Of a DNA stretch of 64,000 bases, positions 49,832 to 60,640 are shown one piece after another. The stretch is from NCBI GenBank assembly GCA_029945375.1, contig CM057068.1, positions 558,001 to 622,000 on the forward strand. Direction: 5' to 3'. The stretch's first letter is position 1; every line of letters starts with the position of its first letter. The translations under genes and the position numbers were made by a program. Below the pieces are notes generated by a model. It worked only from the letters and a program-made list of their open reading frames with translations, had not been told where the DNA came from and ran no database searches. The DNA comes from Agaricus subrufescens. Lineage: Eukaryota; Basidiomycota; Agaricomycetes; Agaricales; Agaricaceae.

Positions 49832-51290
49832 TTACTCAAATAACTCCATACTGTTGTCCAATCCTAACAAGCCCAAGCTGTCGGGTGTGGCCTCCTCATA
49901 TCCCTTGTCTACTGCCTTCCCTTTTCCTTTGTCAACTGCCTTGCCCTTTCCTTTATCTAGCTTTTCATTTCCGTTATCGACTACCCTCATTTCTCCTCCG
50001 TGCGCGTTGCCAACTATATTGCCCCCCTCTCTGTTAATCTTGGCTTGACGAGCCGACCTGGAGCTTTTGATACTGGCCCAGAGGATATCCTTGTGATTCT
50101 TCCAAGCGCTCGCACGCATAGCCAGTATAGTTTGATCATAAAGTTCATACTCCATGCTTTCTTCCGGTATTTCGAAGCCACTGGGAAAACGTCAGTTATT
50201 TCCGCCACCTGAGGATATAGACGGCACGATGTATTTGTCCACCCCAAATAATATCATCAAGGTAGACCAGTGAACGTGCCACTTACGCTAAAATAAAAGC
50301 TGAGACAACCGAATCGCGTGTCTCGCGTTTGGTGGCGTCCGCGGACCTTTGTATGACGGCACGAATCTGTAGATCATCATCGAAGTTAACTATACCTTCG
50401 AGGTCAAAGAGGACGCGATATATCGCCTCCATCGCCCAGGTTGTCTTCATTGACTCGATATCCTCCTCATCTTCAAAAAAACTGCGGAAGTGTGGTTCCT
50501 TGTGGATCAAATCCACATTTAGTAAAATGCCAATGTCATAGGATTGGGTATCCCTTTCTGGCTGCTTCCCCTTCTTAAATTCAGCGCTGACTTGGAACAA
50601 TGTGCTAGGGCCAAAGTCATTCTTTGATGGCGGCAAATCGGCTCCGCTAAGGTGGATGGTTGAAGGCAGAGCAAAGGCTAAGCCGATAATGCATGAGTCT
50701 GCATGAACCTGACCATCGCCCGCAAGCTCAGATTTAAAGTCAGCTGTTATGTCGTCGTTGATGTCGGGAAGGGCTATAGTGTTTCGAGCGGGGATGACGG
50801 CGGAACTATGCTCTCCACTGGACGGTGCGAGACCGAATGGAGGCGGGTCATCGCCATATGATGTAGGAAGTTGAATAGATGTCCTTGGCCTGGGCGTATC
50901 TTCTGGCTCTGGAAGAAGGAGAGGTGGTAACCCGAACACCCCAATTGCAGAACCACCGCCCTTAATTTTCTCATCAGCCGCGCCGCCCCTACTTTCTTCC
51001 CGCCCTTGCTGGGGAAGGCCTTTCAGGTCCAAAGTAGGGATCGTTTGCCAAAGCCCAAGCGGGGCGGCATCATTGATCTTCAAGTTGACTGTCCATATCT
51101 CTCTTTGAGAAATATCATGGTCGACCACGAAGGGGGTGAAGATGTCCATCCCCTGTTTGTAGGAAATTTTGGCGACTTCGGGATAGTACTCTCCTAGTAG
51201 CGAGTACAAATCTCTCACGTCGTCGTTGTTTAAAAGCGGCTCTAGATGATCCGCTCCTTTCTTGATTGATATTTCGAGATCGGTTGACAT
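49832..51290 (-). CDS. Unknown 450-residue acidic/proline-rich protein
   Basis: Two exons (51290-50287, 50180-49832) join in phase to 450 residues, starting MSTDLEISIKKGADHLEPL. The N-terminus looks folded (DDVRDLYSLLGEYYPEVAKISY, WTVNLKINDAAPLGLWQT). A central Gly/Pro-rich linker follows (PPLLLPEPEDTPRPRTS). Then there is a second apparently ordered block (CIIGLAFALPSTIHLSGADLPPS, TWAMEAIYRVLFDLEGIVNFDD). The C-terminus is basic, with the eight-residue unit GKGKAVDK repeated twice. I do not recognise the family. It faces NAA15 tail to tail with about 210 bp between stop codons. The coding call is supported by length, the phase-correct splice and the protein-like composition. Confidence 0.72.
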
Positions 51291-52429
51291 TGAGAAGGCA
51301 AAGTGAGTGTAGGGTTTGGGAGAAGGACAATAAGAGAGAGAATGATCTGTGGCGTTGCCAGGTTCGAGAACTTGTTGGTCCACGGGACAAGTTGAATAAA
51401 GCACTGCCTTGACATGCCACTACTTTCTTCAGCTGAGACCACTACTACAGATTTGTACCTTTTGATGACTCAACAAGACCGCCGCGAGCAGTAATTCTCG
51501 GCGATAAGTTATGAGATGCCGCGATTGTCCAGAAAGAAGCAAGTTCATAGTCAAAATACCAGACCTGTGGCAGTGTGCAGACTTCCCGAGCCAGCCCGAT
51601 CTGTTGTTTTAGTTTCAAGCAATGAGGTGAGTTACTCCAGGGGTGTTTATAGTACTAAGTAGAGCCAATGTAGAGTCACTCTTGGAGTCGGAAAAGGGAT
51701 ACACCGTGACAAAGGCACATTTGCGGGAACATCGGTGGACGTGGGCGCGGCGCAGACTAGACGTTGACCGCGCGCTACCGATGGATGGTTGCCAAGTATG
51801 CGCAGCAGGTTACTAGAACCTATCAATACCGAAACACTTGGTCGCCATTCCCAGCGGCGGAGGCTCAAACATAATGTCAGCGGGAGGTTTTCAGTGAATA
51901 TCATGGATCTCAGGGTCCGGCACACTGATATAAACTCTAGGCAGTTGTGAGCTGTCGAATAAACTTTTGCGCACACAGCATTGAGCTTATTGTTATTTAT
52001 ACAACTGAATTCGGTCCGCTACTTTCCACCGAGATCAAAGCCTGTAAAAACGGTCATCGGAAATGCTATTGCCATACATACAAGTCGTGTCGTGCCGAGA
52101 AACAAGTATGTTATACAGAAGAGACGAAGTTTGTGATGCTAATACATTGTTATAGAAGCCGGATCCAGTAGACAAAGGTCGAGCACAGATCAAGAAGTGA
52201 CAAACAGCCGAACCGGGACGCCTAAAGATACAAACCAGATGCTACGGTAGGCAAACGAACAAAACGAGGCATTGGCAAAAACTCGGGGTATGTGATAGTA
52301 GGAAAAACAATGTACACATGACAACGGAAGAAAAGAGTGGTAGTAACAGTGATAGCGAACACGACAGGAATTACACAGTAGGAAGAGACTTACAACAATT
52401 CGTCGTAGTGACTGATTTTTATTCTGAGG
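51291..52429. other. Intergenic interval
   Basis: About 1.1 kb with no supported gene. Short frames with a cysteine-rich translation around 51.95-52.17 kb have no splice support. The interval holds the promoter of the unknown 450-residue protein and the 3' flank of the GNAT gene. Confidence 0.4.
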
Positions 52430-54077
52430 TTATGCCTCAAAGGTATCGCCGCTGTTCACGAATACCCAATTTGGAGATTCGGCGCCCGAACTTGCACGGC
52501 TGTCCTCAGATTCGGTTTCCGACTCCGAAGATGGAACACTGTCTACAGGGCTCCCCCGCGAGTCAGGCATAAGACTAGGGCTGCGAGAGGAGCCAGGAGT
52601 TGCGCAGAGTTGGCCCGAGCTGAACTGGATCATTACAGCATCCTCGTCTTTCGGTGTAGTATTGCAATCAGGTGAGCCTTCGGTTTCTCCCCGGTGTGTT
52701 CCAACCTCTTCTTCCAGATTGGTGTTAGCCTGGTCAATATTATGAGGGCTGGTGACGTATGGCTCATCCCGTCGGCTACGGAGCCGTTTTGGAGGACTAT
52801 CTTCAACAGCACTTGTATAATCGCTTTCGCGGCCGCTCCCATACTCCGAGGTAACCGCATCGCTATCAGTGCCATCTGCATCATCTCCAATCTCGAAGAG
52901 TTTCCTCTTCGGCCTTCCCGGGTTTCTACTGTCGCGAGTAAGAGAGGTAGCCCCCACGTCGGATATATCAGGAACGGGGACGGGTGTTACTGGTCCTTCT
53001 CGGATAGTCTCCGAGCTCGAGTTTCGGTAGAGGTTCTTCTCTTCCCACCGCAATAACTCCTCACGCTCCGTTTGGTGGCGCAAGAAGAGTGCATCCCACA
53101 GTGATTTTGGCGCTGGTCGATAGTCATTACGGCGTTCTCGAATAAACAAGAGCCAATCGGTGGCCAAGATTGCTAGAGTAGTGACATCCTTCCATTCGCG
53201 TGTGAGAGGACTGAGAAACGCCTGACGCCTCGTTCCTTCGTGAGAGAAGCCCCTGGGTTCCAGAAGGAAGAAAAAATCGATAAAGAAGTTAGCTTCGGCA
53301 TTTTTGGAGCAAATGCTAATAAGGTTGTTTTATTTGGAATAGAGAGACTCACATGCGGGTAAAAAACGTAAACGCTTTGTCGTTCTCATAACAATCAATC
53401 AAGCGAGCCTGGACACGATGCACGTCATGGCGGGAGAATGCAACATCTAGAGCAAGATGCATGGCCTTCTCCGCCACACCCTGACCCATGCAGTGCGGCC
53501 GCAAAATGACGCCAACACTATACTCTTCAAAATGGAGTTCATCTTGAGGGTGAGATGACGGTTGTAGATAGATAAAGCCAGCAATATTTTTATCTTCGGA
53601 TGGTCTGTAGGCATCGAGACTGGAGTATCCAGTGTTGCGATCTGTCAGTTGGGGATTGGGTGCCTGGTGCGTCGGTGAGGCAGTGTCTTCAGCTCCATGT
53701 GGAGGCTCAGGACATTCCACCAGAGGCACTCCCAGGTTGGCGTCTTCGGTGATACCCTCATGGCTGGCACTCATGAGAGGAAGTTCGTGTGACGGCGCGA
53801 GGCATGGTGTGGTGTGTAACCCAAGGCAGTTGTTCGTGGGAGTAGAGCCGGATTGACCATAGGATGGCGTTTCTTGCACTACTACTGCACTGGGAGCGGG
53901 GTGGCCGGTGTTGATGACCCAGAATTCTGAGCAGTTTTGAGCAAAGGATATAAGGTCCAATGCAGGGTTTGCAGTTTCCACCGTGACGGGCTGTGACTGT
54001 TCGAATATCTGCTCGAAAAGGTCGATATCTTGGTCCCGTCCTACAAGTCCCCTGGTTAGGTAGACATTGCGGGACAT
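52430..54077 (-). CDS. GNAT-family N-acetyltransferase with long disordered insert and tail
   Basis: GNAT enzymes transfer an acetyl group from acetyl-CoA to an amine. Two exons (54077-53353, 53252-52430) give 515 residues. The conserved acetyl-CoA-binding core is GVILRPHCMGQGVAEKAMHL, where Gln-x-x-Gly is replaced by GQGVAEK, followed by HRVQARLID, NDKAFTFFTRMGFSHEGTRRQAF. A Ser/Pro/Thr-rich insertion of about 100 residues interrupts the fold before AGFIYLQPSS. The last 200 residues are Ser/Glu/Asp-rich and probably disordered, with a basic PKRKLFEI patch and KRLRSRR, both possible nuclear signals. The substrate is unknown. A degraded copy of the first ~50 codons lies at 62.2-62.4 kb. Confidence 0.85.
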
Positions 54078-54618
54078 GATGGAGGGAGGCAGAGGATCAG
54101 TGGGCGGACATCTCGCGAAAGAACAGATCCTTATAACCCAGGGAGCTTATGGCGTGACTGATGGATTTTATGGGCCATGCTGCCAGGAGAACGCCGGAGT
54201 GGTTCTATGAATGGAAAAGTTAACAGCATTGAACCCGAGAGCCACGATGTTCATTGTAGTTCTGAGGTATTATCGAAGCAAAGATAATTATTTATGGTAT
54301 ACCTGTCAAAACCGGATCCCGCTTTACAGGGGACTAATGAAATGGGAAACTTAGCGAACGTTTGCATAAATAAACGAATAAAGAAGACTTTTCAGCCAGT
54401 ATAGATCATGCTTACAACTTGAGATGTACTGCACAAGCCTGCAACGTGTTTGAGCAAGAATGGACGAAATGAAAAGGCAATCATGGATTCTCAAACTTGG
54501 CCAATCGATAAAGGCCGAAAGCAGGTCATAACATAAGTGGAAATTCTGGGCATATGTAATCTTATTGGGCAGGTTGAAGTACACAGCAGATGCGACATAG
54601 GGTCCATATCCAGACCAA
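54078..54618. other. Promoter of the GNAT gene and 3' flank of eL42
   Basis: The interval runs from the GNAT start codon to the eL42 stop codon. No coding frame has support. Weak similarity to 62.39-62.43 kb suggests the duplicated GNAT fragment included some of this promoter. Confidence 0.4.
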
Positions 54619-55270
54619 TTACTGCAGACGACACAAGTGAACATTACAGCATCGCGGAAGAAGGGTCGACATACGAAAGTAAGAGCAGCGCCTTTGGTCT
54701 TCTTCTCGCCGCCAAGCTCGAAACTATGATGAAGATCAGCATCACGATCTGTTGGTGCGGTCTCGACTCACTGTTTGCAACGCTTTAATGCTAGCTGCAT
54801 TTTGTATTTACACACAGTACACTCCAGCCGCAACACAACTTTCTTGGTTGTTTTGGCCTAGATAGATGGGTTTTTAAATCAGAGCGAAATTTAACGCATA
54901 CAGCGGGAGCGCACCTTCTTGTGGAAGACAGGCTTGGTCTGACCACCATAACCAGACTGCTTTCGGTCGTAACGACGCTTTCCCTGTGCGAAGAGCGAGT
55001 CTTTGCCCTTCTTGTATTGTGTCACCTTGTGTGGTCTGAAATGGCCGATTAGCATAACTTTCCCCCCTGTGAGAGTTCGTAGCGAAACATACGTGTGTTT
55101 CTTGCAGGTCTTGCCCTTGCAATCTGGATTCATTGTCGTTGGTATGAGATCTGGGAGTAGGGGTCATTTGCTACTCACATGTGCGGCGGGTCCTGGTCGG
55201 TCACAATAGGTGAGTATTTGCCAAAATATCCAAGCATGGTTTGGGTATCTTACTTGGGGATGTTGACCAT
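54619..55270 (-). CDS. RPL42: 60S ribosomal protein eL42 (L36a/L44)
   Basis: eL42 lies at the ribosomal E site. Seven exons (55270-55254, 55192-55179, 55123-55093, 55035-54915, 54857-54772, 54723-54675, 54621-54619) give exactly 106 residues, the usual length. The zinc-binding cysteines are present (C-KGKT-C near residue 12, and ECTVCKYK later). The family core is [20 protein letters not shown] followed by [13 protein letters not shown]. Exon 2 is only 14 nt and the last exon consists of just the stop codon TAA. Residue 56 is proline; known substitutions here in other fungi confer cycloheximide resistance, so the wild-type sensitive form is predicted. Confidence 0.96.
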
Positions 55271-55782
55271 TTTGACTGACGACGACGAGGCCTTCCTTGA
55301 CTGTGTGGACAACCACTATCAGTTGCCTTTTTCGTTAATACTGTACAGTTTTGGATTATGTCACCAGATCATACCACGGTTGAGGACCGCTACGGCCTCT
55401 CCTCGAGCACACCCATGTGCGCGGTCTAGTAAATAAAGCCTTTTGCTCGAAGATTTGCCGGAATCGCGTCCGACACAGGGTACAATCCAGGTTCTTGCGT
55501 CTCACAACCTGCAGAAGTTGGTTTCACACAAAAATTCCTCGATGATGAAAGCATACATGTTCTCAATCCCTAGGGCGCCAGGTCTGAGAACATGACATAT
55601 ATGCATATAAACACCTGCCGACTATATCTTCACCAAAGAGCAGCTAAACCACAATTACCATTTTCGTCGCCATTTTTATTTGCGCGTATTTTTTCTTGTG
55701 GTGTCTGTCTAATTATGTGGACGAACGTGACGACTGATAGTAGCCCCTCAACAGTGTACAGCCTTCTTGACCACTCGCCACA
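55271..55782. promoter_or_regulatory. Divergent region between eL42 and SWC5
   Basis: About 510 bp between two divergent start codons, with no supported gene. It must hold a strong ribosomal-protein promoter on one side and the SWC5 promoter on the other. A TATATGCATATA-like AT-rich segment occurs near 55597. No specific site is assigned. Confidence 0.4.
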
Positions 55783-56644
55783 ATGTGCCCTGCACAGCGC
55801 AACAACTCAGATTCAGAAGACGATACAGACTATGTACCTCCGACCCACGAGCGTGAGGGCGCTTCTCCATTCCCGCCCAAGGAGTCACTTCTAACACATA
55901 CTTCAGAACCTGACTCTGATAGCAGCGAGGGCGAGGATCAACCTCAAGGAAAAGCGGTAGATTTGCCGACAATTACCGCTGATGAGTCAGAGAATAACCA
56001 AAAGTATGCAAAAAGCGAACTTCATTGTGCATAATGAACTCATGAGCACCAGGAGAGAGGCAATTTGGGCTAGTTTCCAATCTTCATTAGCGCCCTCTAA
56101 AGACAAGGCGAGGGAAACTACGAGGACGAAACTTGTTAAAGTGCAAAAAAGGTACCTTTTTGCTGGGGAGTACACCACGTACGTCTGATCATTCTCGTCG
56201 CTTGAGCTCAATTTTCTCATATGACTCAGGGAAATCGTCGAAGTACCCGAGGATTCAGTAGATGCGAAGAAATGGCCTCTTTATCAAGAAGTCAGTGATA
56301 AACCGAGCCCCGAGAGTGTCGCATCTCAGCCTGAGACACTAGTTTCGCCGGTAACTACGAGTACTACTGAAATACAGCAGAAGAAGCCCGGGCCACGAAA
56401 GCCGAAGAAGGTGCTAGGGGCCTTACCATCTTCATCGTCCCAGAAAGCCAAGAAACTGACGACCCTTGATAAATCTATGATGGACTGGAAGGCTCACACT
56501 GTAAATGCTGATCTTGCAGATGAGCTGGACACAAATAGAAAAAGCGGAGGCTATTTAGAAAGGGTTGAATTCCTGAGAAGAGTGGAAGAACGTAAAGAAG
56601 AGAATCTAGAGGCTATGCAAAGCAGGAAGAGGCGGAAGTTATGA
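55783..56644 (+). CDS. SWC5: SWR1-complex protein 5 (BCNT-C domain)
   Basis: Swc5 is a subunit of the SWR1 remodeller that swaps histone H2A for H2A.Z; the animal relative is CFDP1. Three exons (55783-56003, 56053-56178, 56230-56644) give 253 residues. The N-terminus is acidic (SDSEDDTDYVPP, then SEPDSDSSEGEDQ), as in the family, and would bind histones. The middle contains REAIWASFQ and basic stretches. The BCNT-C domain is at the end: LTTLDKSMMDWKAHTVN, DELDTNRKSGGYLERVEFLRRVEER, then a basic tail. The key Trp-Lys-x-His and Gly-Tyr-Leu residues are present. Confidence 0.93.
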
Positions 56645-56831
56645 TGTGCTCCCCACACGCTGTCAGGTGAGCAATGTCCCCTGTCGGGCGTCGAAAGTTT
56701 GCGCTATCGGCGCGGGCCATTTTTTATGTGTCCTACGGTGGGTGAATATTTAAATTGATTTACACTATTTACAAAATCCCAGGCGCTGCCAGTAGAAGAC
56801 TCTTCTTACACATACCGAATCTGTTACGGAA

Positions 56832-58114
56832 TTAAGACAAACAAAACAATCGGCGCCATCCGCGTTTCAGGGTAGAGTCCAATTTCCCCATCTCTTTCCT
56901 TGCATCTCTCCATTTTACAAGCTCATCCCGGAGCTGTTGCTGAAGTATCTTGATCATTTCCGGGTCTGCTGCTGCCTTTTCCATTTCTTCCCTTAACCGT
57001 TGAATTAAGTTGTTCTGCTTCTCCACCATATCCCCGTACGCAGCGTGCAGTTGTTGTCCTGCCTCGGTGGTTGGTAGACTTTTGCCTTGGTCTACAAGTT
57101 CTTGTTGCATGCGACTCCATTGTATATCTGACTCCGCGGTGATGATGCTGTCGACGGCACATCTGGCAGATGCTCGAGTGTTGTTGAAACGCGCAACTTT
57201 CGAACCCTTCAGTATCATTGTCGCCCAGTATTCTTCTTGAAGCTGTGCCTCTCTCATCTCGCTCTCTTCCATCTCCGCTATATCTGCTGATTCTGGCCAC
57301 ATTGTCGTCATCAGTGTGACTCGAGAGAAGAAATGTTTTCCTGCTGTCTTTTGGAAAACTTTAAGACTTTTTTGTGGTGTACCTCCCATGCGATTGTCAC
57401 TTATGCGGTGCAAGTACAGAAACCCGGAGACGTGGAAGCCGCGCTTTCCGCTGTAGATTCTATTATTATCAAACACGCAGAGGGAAGGTAGCATTTGACC
57501 GTACACTTCTTTAAGCCATTTAGCCGTAATTTCGAGGACACTGAGGTCAGATAAATGTGTATCGTCGAATCCGGGAGTATCGACCAGCACGATATCGATC
57601 CCATCATTGCATCTGAGTCGGTAGGCGGCGACTTCACTTGTACATGATTCAAGACCATGGCCGACGGCGCTCTCGTCCCCTGACAGTGTTTGAATGAACT
57701 AGAAAAGAACAGATTTACAAGTGAGTCCGTGTTGAACTACAACAACGGAACAACTGAGGTACTCCCTTACAGTGCTCTTTCCAACGCCGGTTGGTCCCAT
57801 CACACTTCAATGGGGAAAAATCCGCTTCCGGTTAGTAACATTATCAAGACACCCACTAGGGCGGATCTACTTACACGATGATAACATCGTCAGCTTTTAA
57901 CTCGGAAATGGATACTTGCTCTCGCGAGATAATTTCATAATTGGCTGGCCGTTGACGAGGGAGTATCACTCGAGAGAACAAGGTTGGTTGAACCCCGTTT
58001 TGATCTTTCCCGAACTTGGGCAGAATGCTTGATATGGACTGTTAGTCAAGTTAGATGGGCGATTTCGCTTACATCGAAATGTCAGAAAATTCGGACGTAC
58101 ACTGTATTCGACAT
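56832..58114 (-). CDS. AIG1-like P-loop GTPase with C-terminal coiled coil
   Basis: The short first exon starts at 58114 (ATG TCG AAT ACA GT) and splices to ILPKFGKDQNGVQ. The nucleotide-binding loop is split over a short exon: MGPTGVGKST, then after an intron FIQTLSGDESAVGHGLESCTSEV. The G3 motif follows in IVLVDTPGFDDTHLSD. After the catalytic domain there is a conserved-looking VFQKTAGKHFFSRVTLMTTMW. The C-terminal 100 residues form a probable coiled coil (EKQNNLIQRLREEMEKAAAD, KILQQQLRDELVKW). GTPases of this kind are numerous in mushroom genomes with largely unknown functions; some relatives are linked to membrane or immune roles in plants and animals. The role here is unknown. Confidence 0.85.
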
Positions 58115-59749
58115 GGACCAGTCGAGTAACGGAGTGTTAGTAGCAACGTTTATTCATGAATAAGTGAGAGGCATCAGAAGTTTAACATGATGTTCACCTC
58201 CCCACGGAAAATTTTGAATCTTTTGAATCCGCTGAACCTTGTCTCCGACCTTTGGGCATCTTGTATATGATTTATAAACTCGGCCGAGAGGAACAAAGAT
58301 GCTGTTGCGAGACGCCAGGGGAAAGTGTCAGAGGAATACAGGCACCGGGAGAGAGAAGGTTAGTACCTCATGTAAAACACACGTAGTATATAAGTATATC
58401 CGTATTGATCAAAGCTCCGGGTTGAGTACTTCTTCTTATTCTATAGTTGCTCCGAGTGGCGGAACCCTGCCCTGTGAAGGAAAGCATTTGCCTGAGGTTT
58501 GACATGAAGTTGAATAATGATGCTGCTAACGTGATTCACTAACTACCAAGAACGGTCATGAGGTTGGGCTGTGTACACTCAGAGTCGACCAGGTTTATGG
58601 GACACGGGTGATCTGGCACATACAAGAAGGTACCAATAATGCATGTTCATCATTTACCAACGCCACTTCTCAGGACTTTTCTGATCCGCAAGGTTACATG
58701 GAAATTCCGTGGAATGCGTAATCTCTTTCCTGTCTAGCTTCTGATGAGGTGGCCCTGTCACTATACTGCCGAAGAGCAAGAAGGTACGACTATTGATCGA
58801 TCATGGTTGACCCCGAGATATCGGACCCTTCACAAAACAGACTTCTACTAATGGTAAAATTGTCTGAACAAAGCTTCTGCCGGAACGACTCACGGCATAT
58901 CTGCCACGTGAGCTCCAACAAGCAAGGGGGCTCTGTTGGAGTCGGGAAAAAGACAACATCATCCTCTTAGTACTTCAGGGTGCTCATGATGTCAATAATG
59001 AATTTATATATTAGTCTGATAATTCATATTAGATGTTTCTATAGTAAGAATGAAATTGACAGGTCCGTATTCCGCGTTGTAACTCACCGAGCGTGGAATA
59101 TCAGTGTCATACCAGATTCATAAACGTAGTGTGGAAAGACTTACCGGATGTGCGCACTGCGTAATAATATCCCTAAGCATGACCTTGTGTAAGGAGATTG
59201 TAGTTGGCGACTTTCACCTTGGGGTATATCATCCACCCCCTTATACCATTGCCACCTGGATGTGGCCCTTGCGAATCCTATAACAGTCATTCTCTAAATC
59301 TACTTTCTGCCTGTTCGACCGTTATGAGAAACCTGGGCAGCTGGTGGGACTTTAAGATTGCACATCAGGGGTGGTGACTTGGCGCCTTCCAGCTTCGACT
59401 CGATCTCACTGCCCGTGGCCTTCAGAATTCTAATCCCAATAAGCACACCTTCCCTCTCTTGCGACTCCTGCCTTCGGAAAGGCAACCAAACTGTTGAATG
59501 ACAGACAGCGTGGGGGTATGCGGGATTACGCAAAGCCAGAAGTTATCCATCATCCCATTCAATGACCAGCCTACAGTTCGAAGAATGGCTATATCATTGA
59601 GATGTTCTAATATTGATAGTACAATAGTAAATTGCGTGGATGCAGAAGAGACAAAGCAAGACGTACTATCAGTATTGGCGCTGTGGAACACAGCTTGTCA
59701 AAGGCCAAGTGTGGGGAGCGTGTACATAATATCAAGGTGTGACGACAGC
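58115..59749. other. Gene-poor interval
   Basis: No supported gene. Frames are short and interrupted on both strands. The first part is the GTPase promoter. From about 59.75 kb leftward, faint extension of the pseudogene described next may occur. Nothing else is recognised. Confidence 0.4.
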
Positions 59750-60640
59750 CGAAGTAATAACAGATTTCATACGCGAAAGACCAGAAGTAGATACGGAACC
59801 ACGCAGCCACTACAGTCTCAGCCAAGGCGGTGACAAGGACTATAAATAAGTGACCGCAGCTGTGACCGAATTGAAGTATATGTTTGGCAGCATGCAATCT
59901 CATGATCATCACAGGGTGGCCCAACTTTTCCATTTAATGTACCTTGACCCATCCGGATGCTCCCAGACAGAACAGCGGTGGCGATGAGAAGAACAACTGA
60001 CAATGGGAAAACAAAAGTAGGTAAATCCAGAAAGACTTGTTGGGGACCTTGCATCATGGCTTTTGTGATGCGTGTTAATTAGATGAATAGAAGTAATTAA
60101 TCTAGGAGATGAACAAGCTAACCTCTGACCACTAGCCGACAGTGGGTTCATTGTGCAACACCTTGAACTTCAAGTTATAGATGGTACTAGTAGCAACACT
60201 GACGACTCCAACGGTAAGTGTCATTACGGCCAGAAAACCGGCCATCAAGCATAGCCGGAGACCTCAGAAAGGGATTATAACAAGTGGAGCATAAACTTCA
60301 AAGAAAGTATGTGATGGGTACAGGTGAAGCCGGTGTAGAGATAAGTACAAAAAAACAAGTAATGGGACATAATATGAAAAAGTGTTCCGCAGTGTTTTCA
60401 GTGACTTGACCGTTTTCGATGATATACCCAATAGGTTGATATGGAGACCCGTGTGATGACCATAACAATTGAGCTGGTAAAAAACGTCAGGAAATGATAG
60501 GAAGTACTTCACACTCCAGTCACCGATTTGTTTAGCAGGTTAGTGGTAGACGCACTGCACAGCTTGCACCTAGAGCCCATCCGTATTATCTTGCCCTTGT
60601 ACTTCGGGGTCAATGTTTGAGTTTTTGGAGCCTCTGATTC
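59750..60640 (-). pseudogene. Disabled inverted copy of the four-helix membrane protein gene
   Basis: The minus strand matches the whole gene at 62726-63679 exon by exon, including intron sequence. The exon 3 equivalent (about 60265-60140) reads GFLAVMTLTVGVVSVATSTIY against FLAVMTLTAGVVSVATSIIY. A TAG then replaces the GACGAATGG region (NEPTVG-stop versus RRIFDEW). The acceptor before exon 4 is changed from GACAG to AACAC. Small deletions near the start shift the frame, so the first block hits TGA within about 13 codons. The exon 4 equivalent is still readable (LPTFVFPLSVVLLIATAVLS). It is a dead duplicate and probably encodes nothing. Confidence 0.85.
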
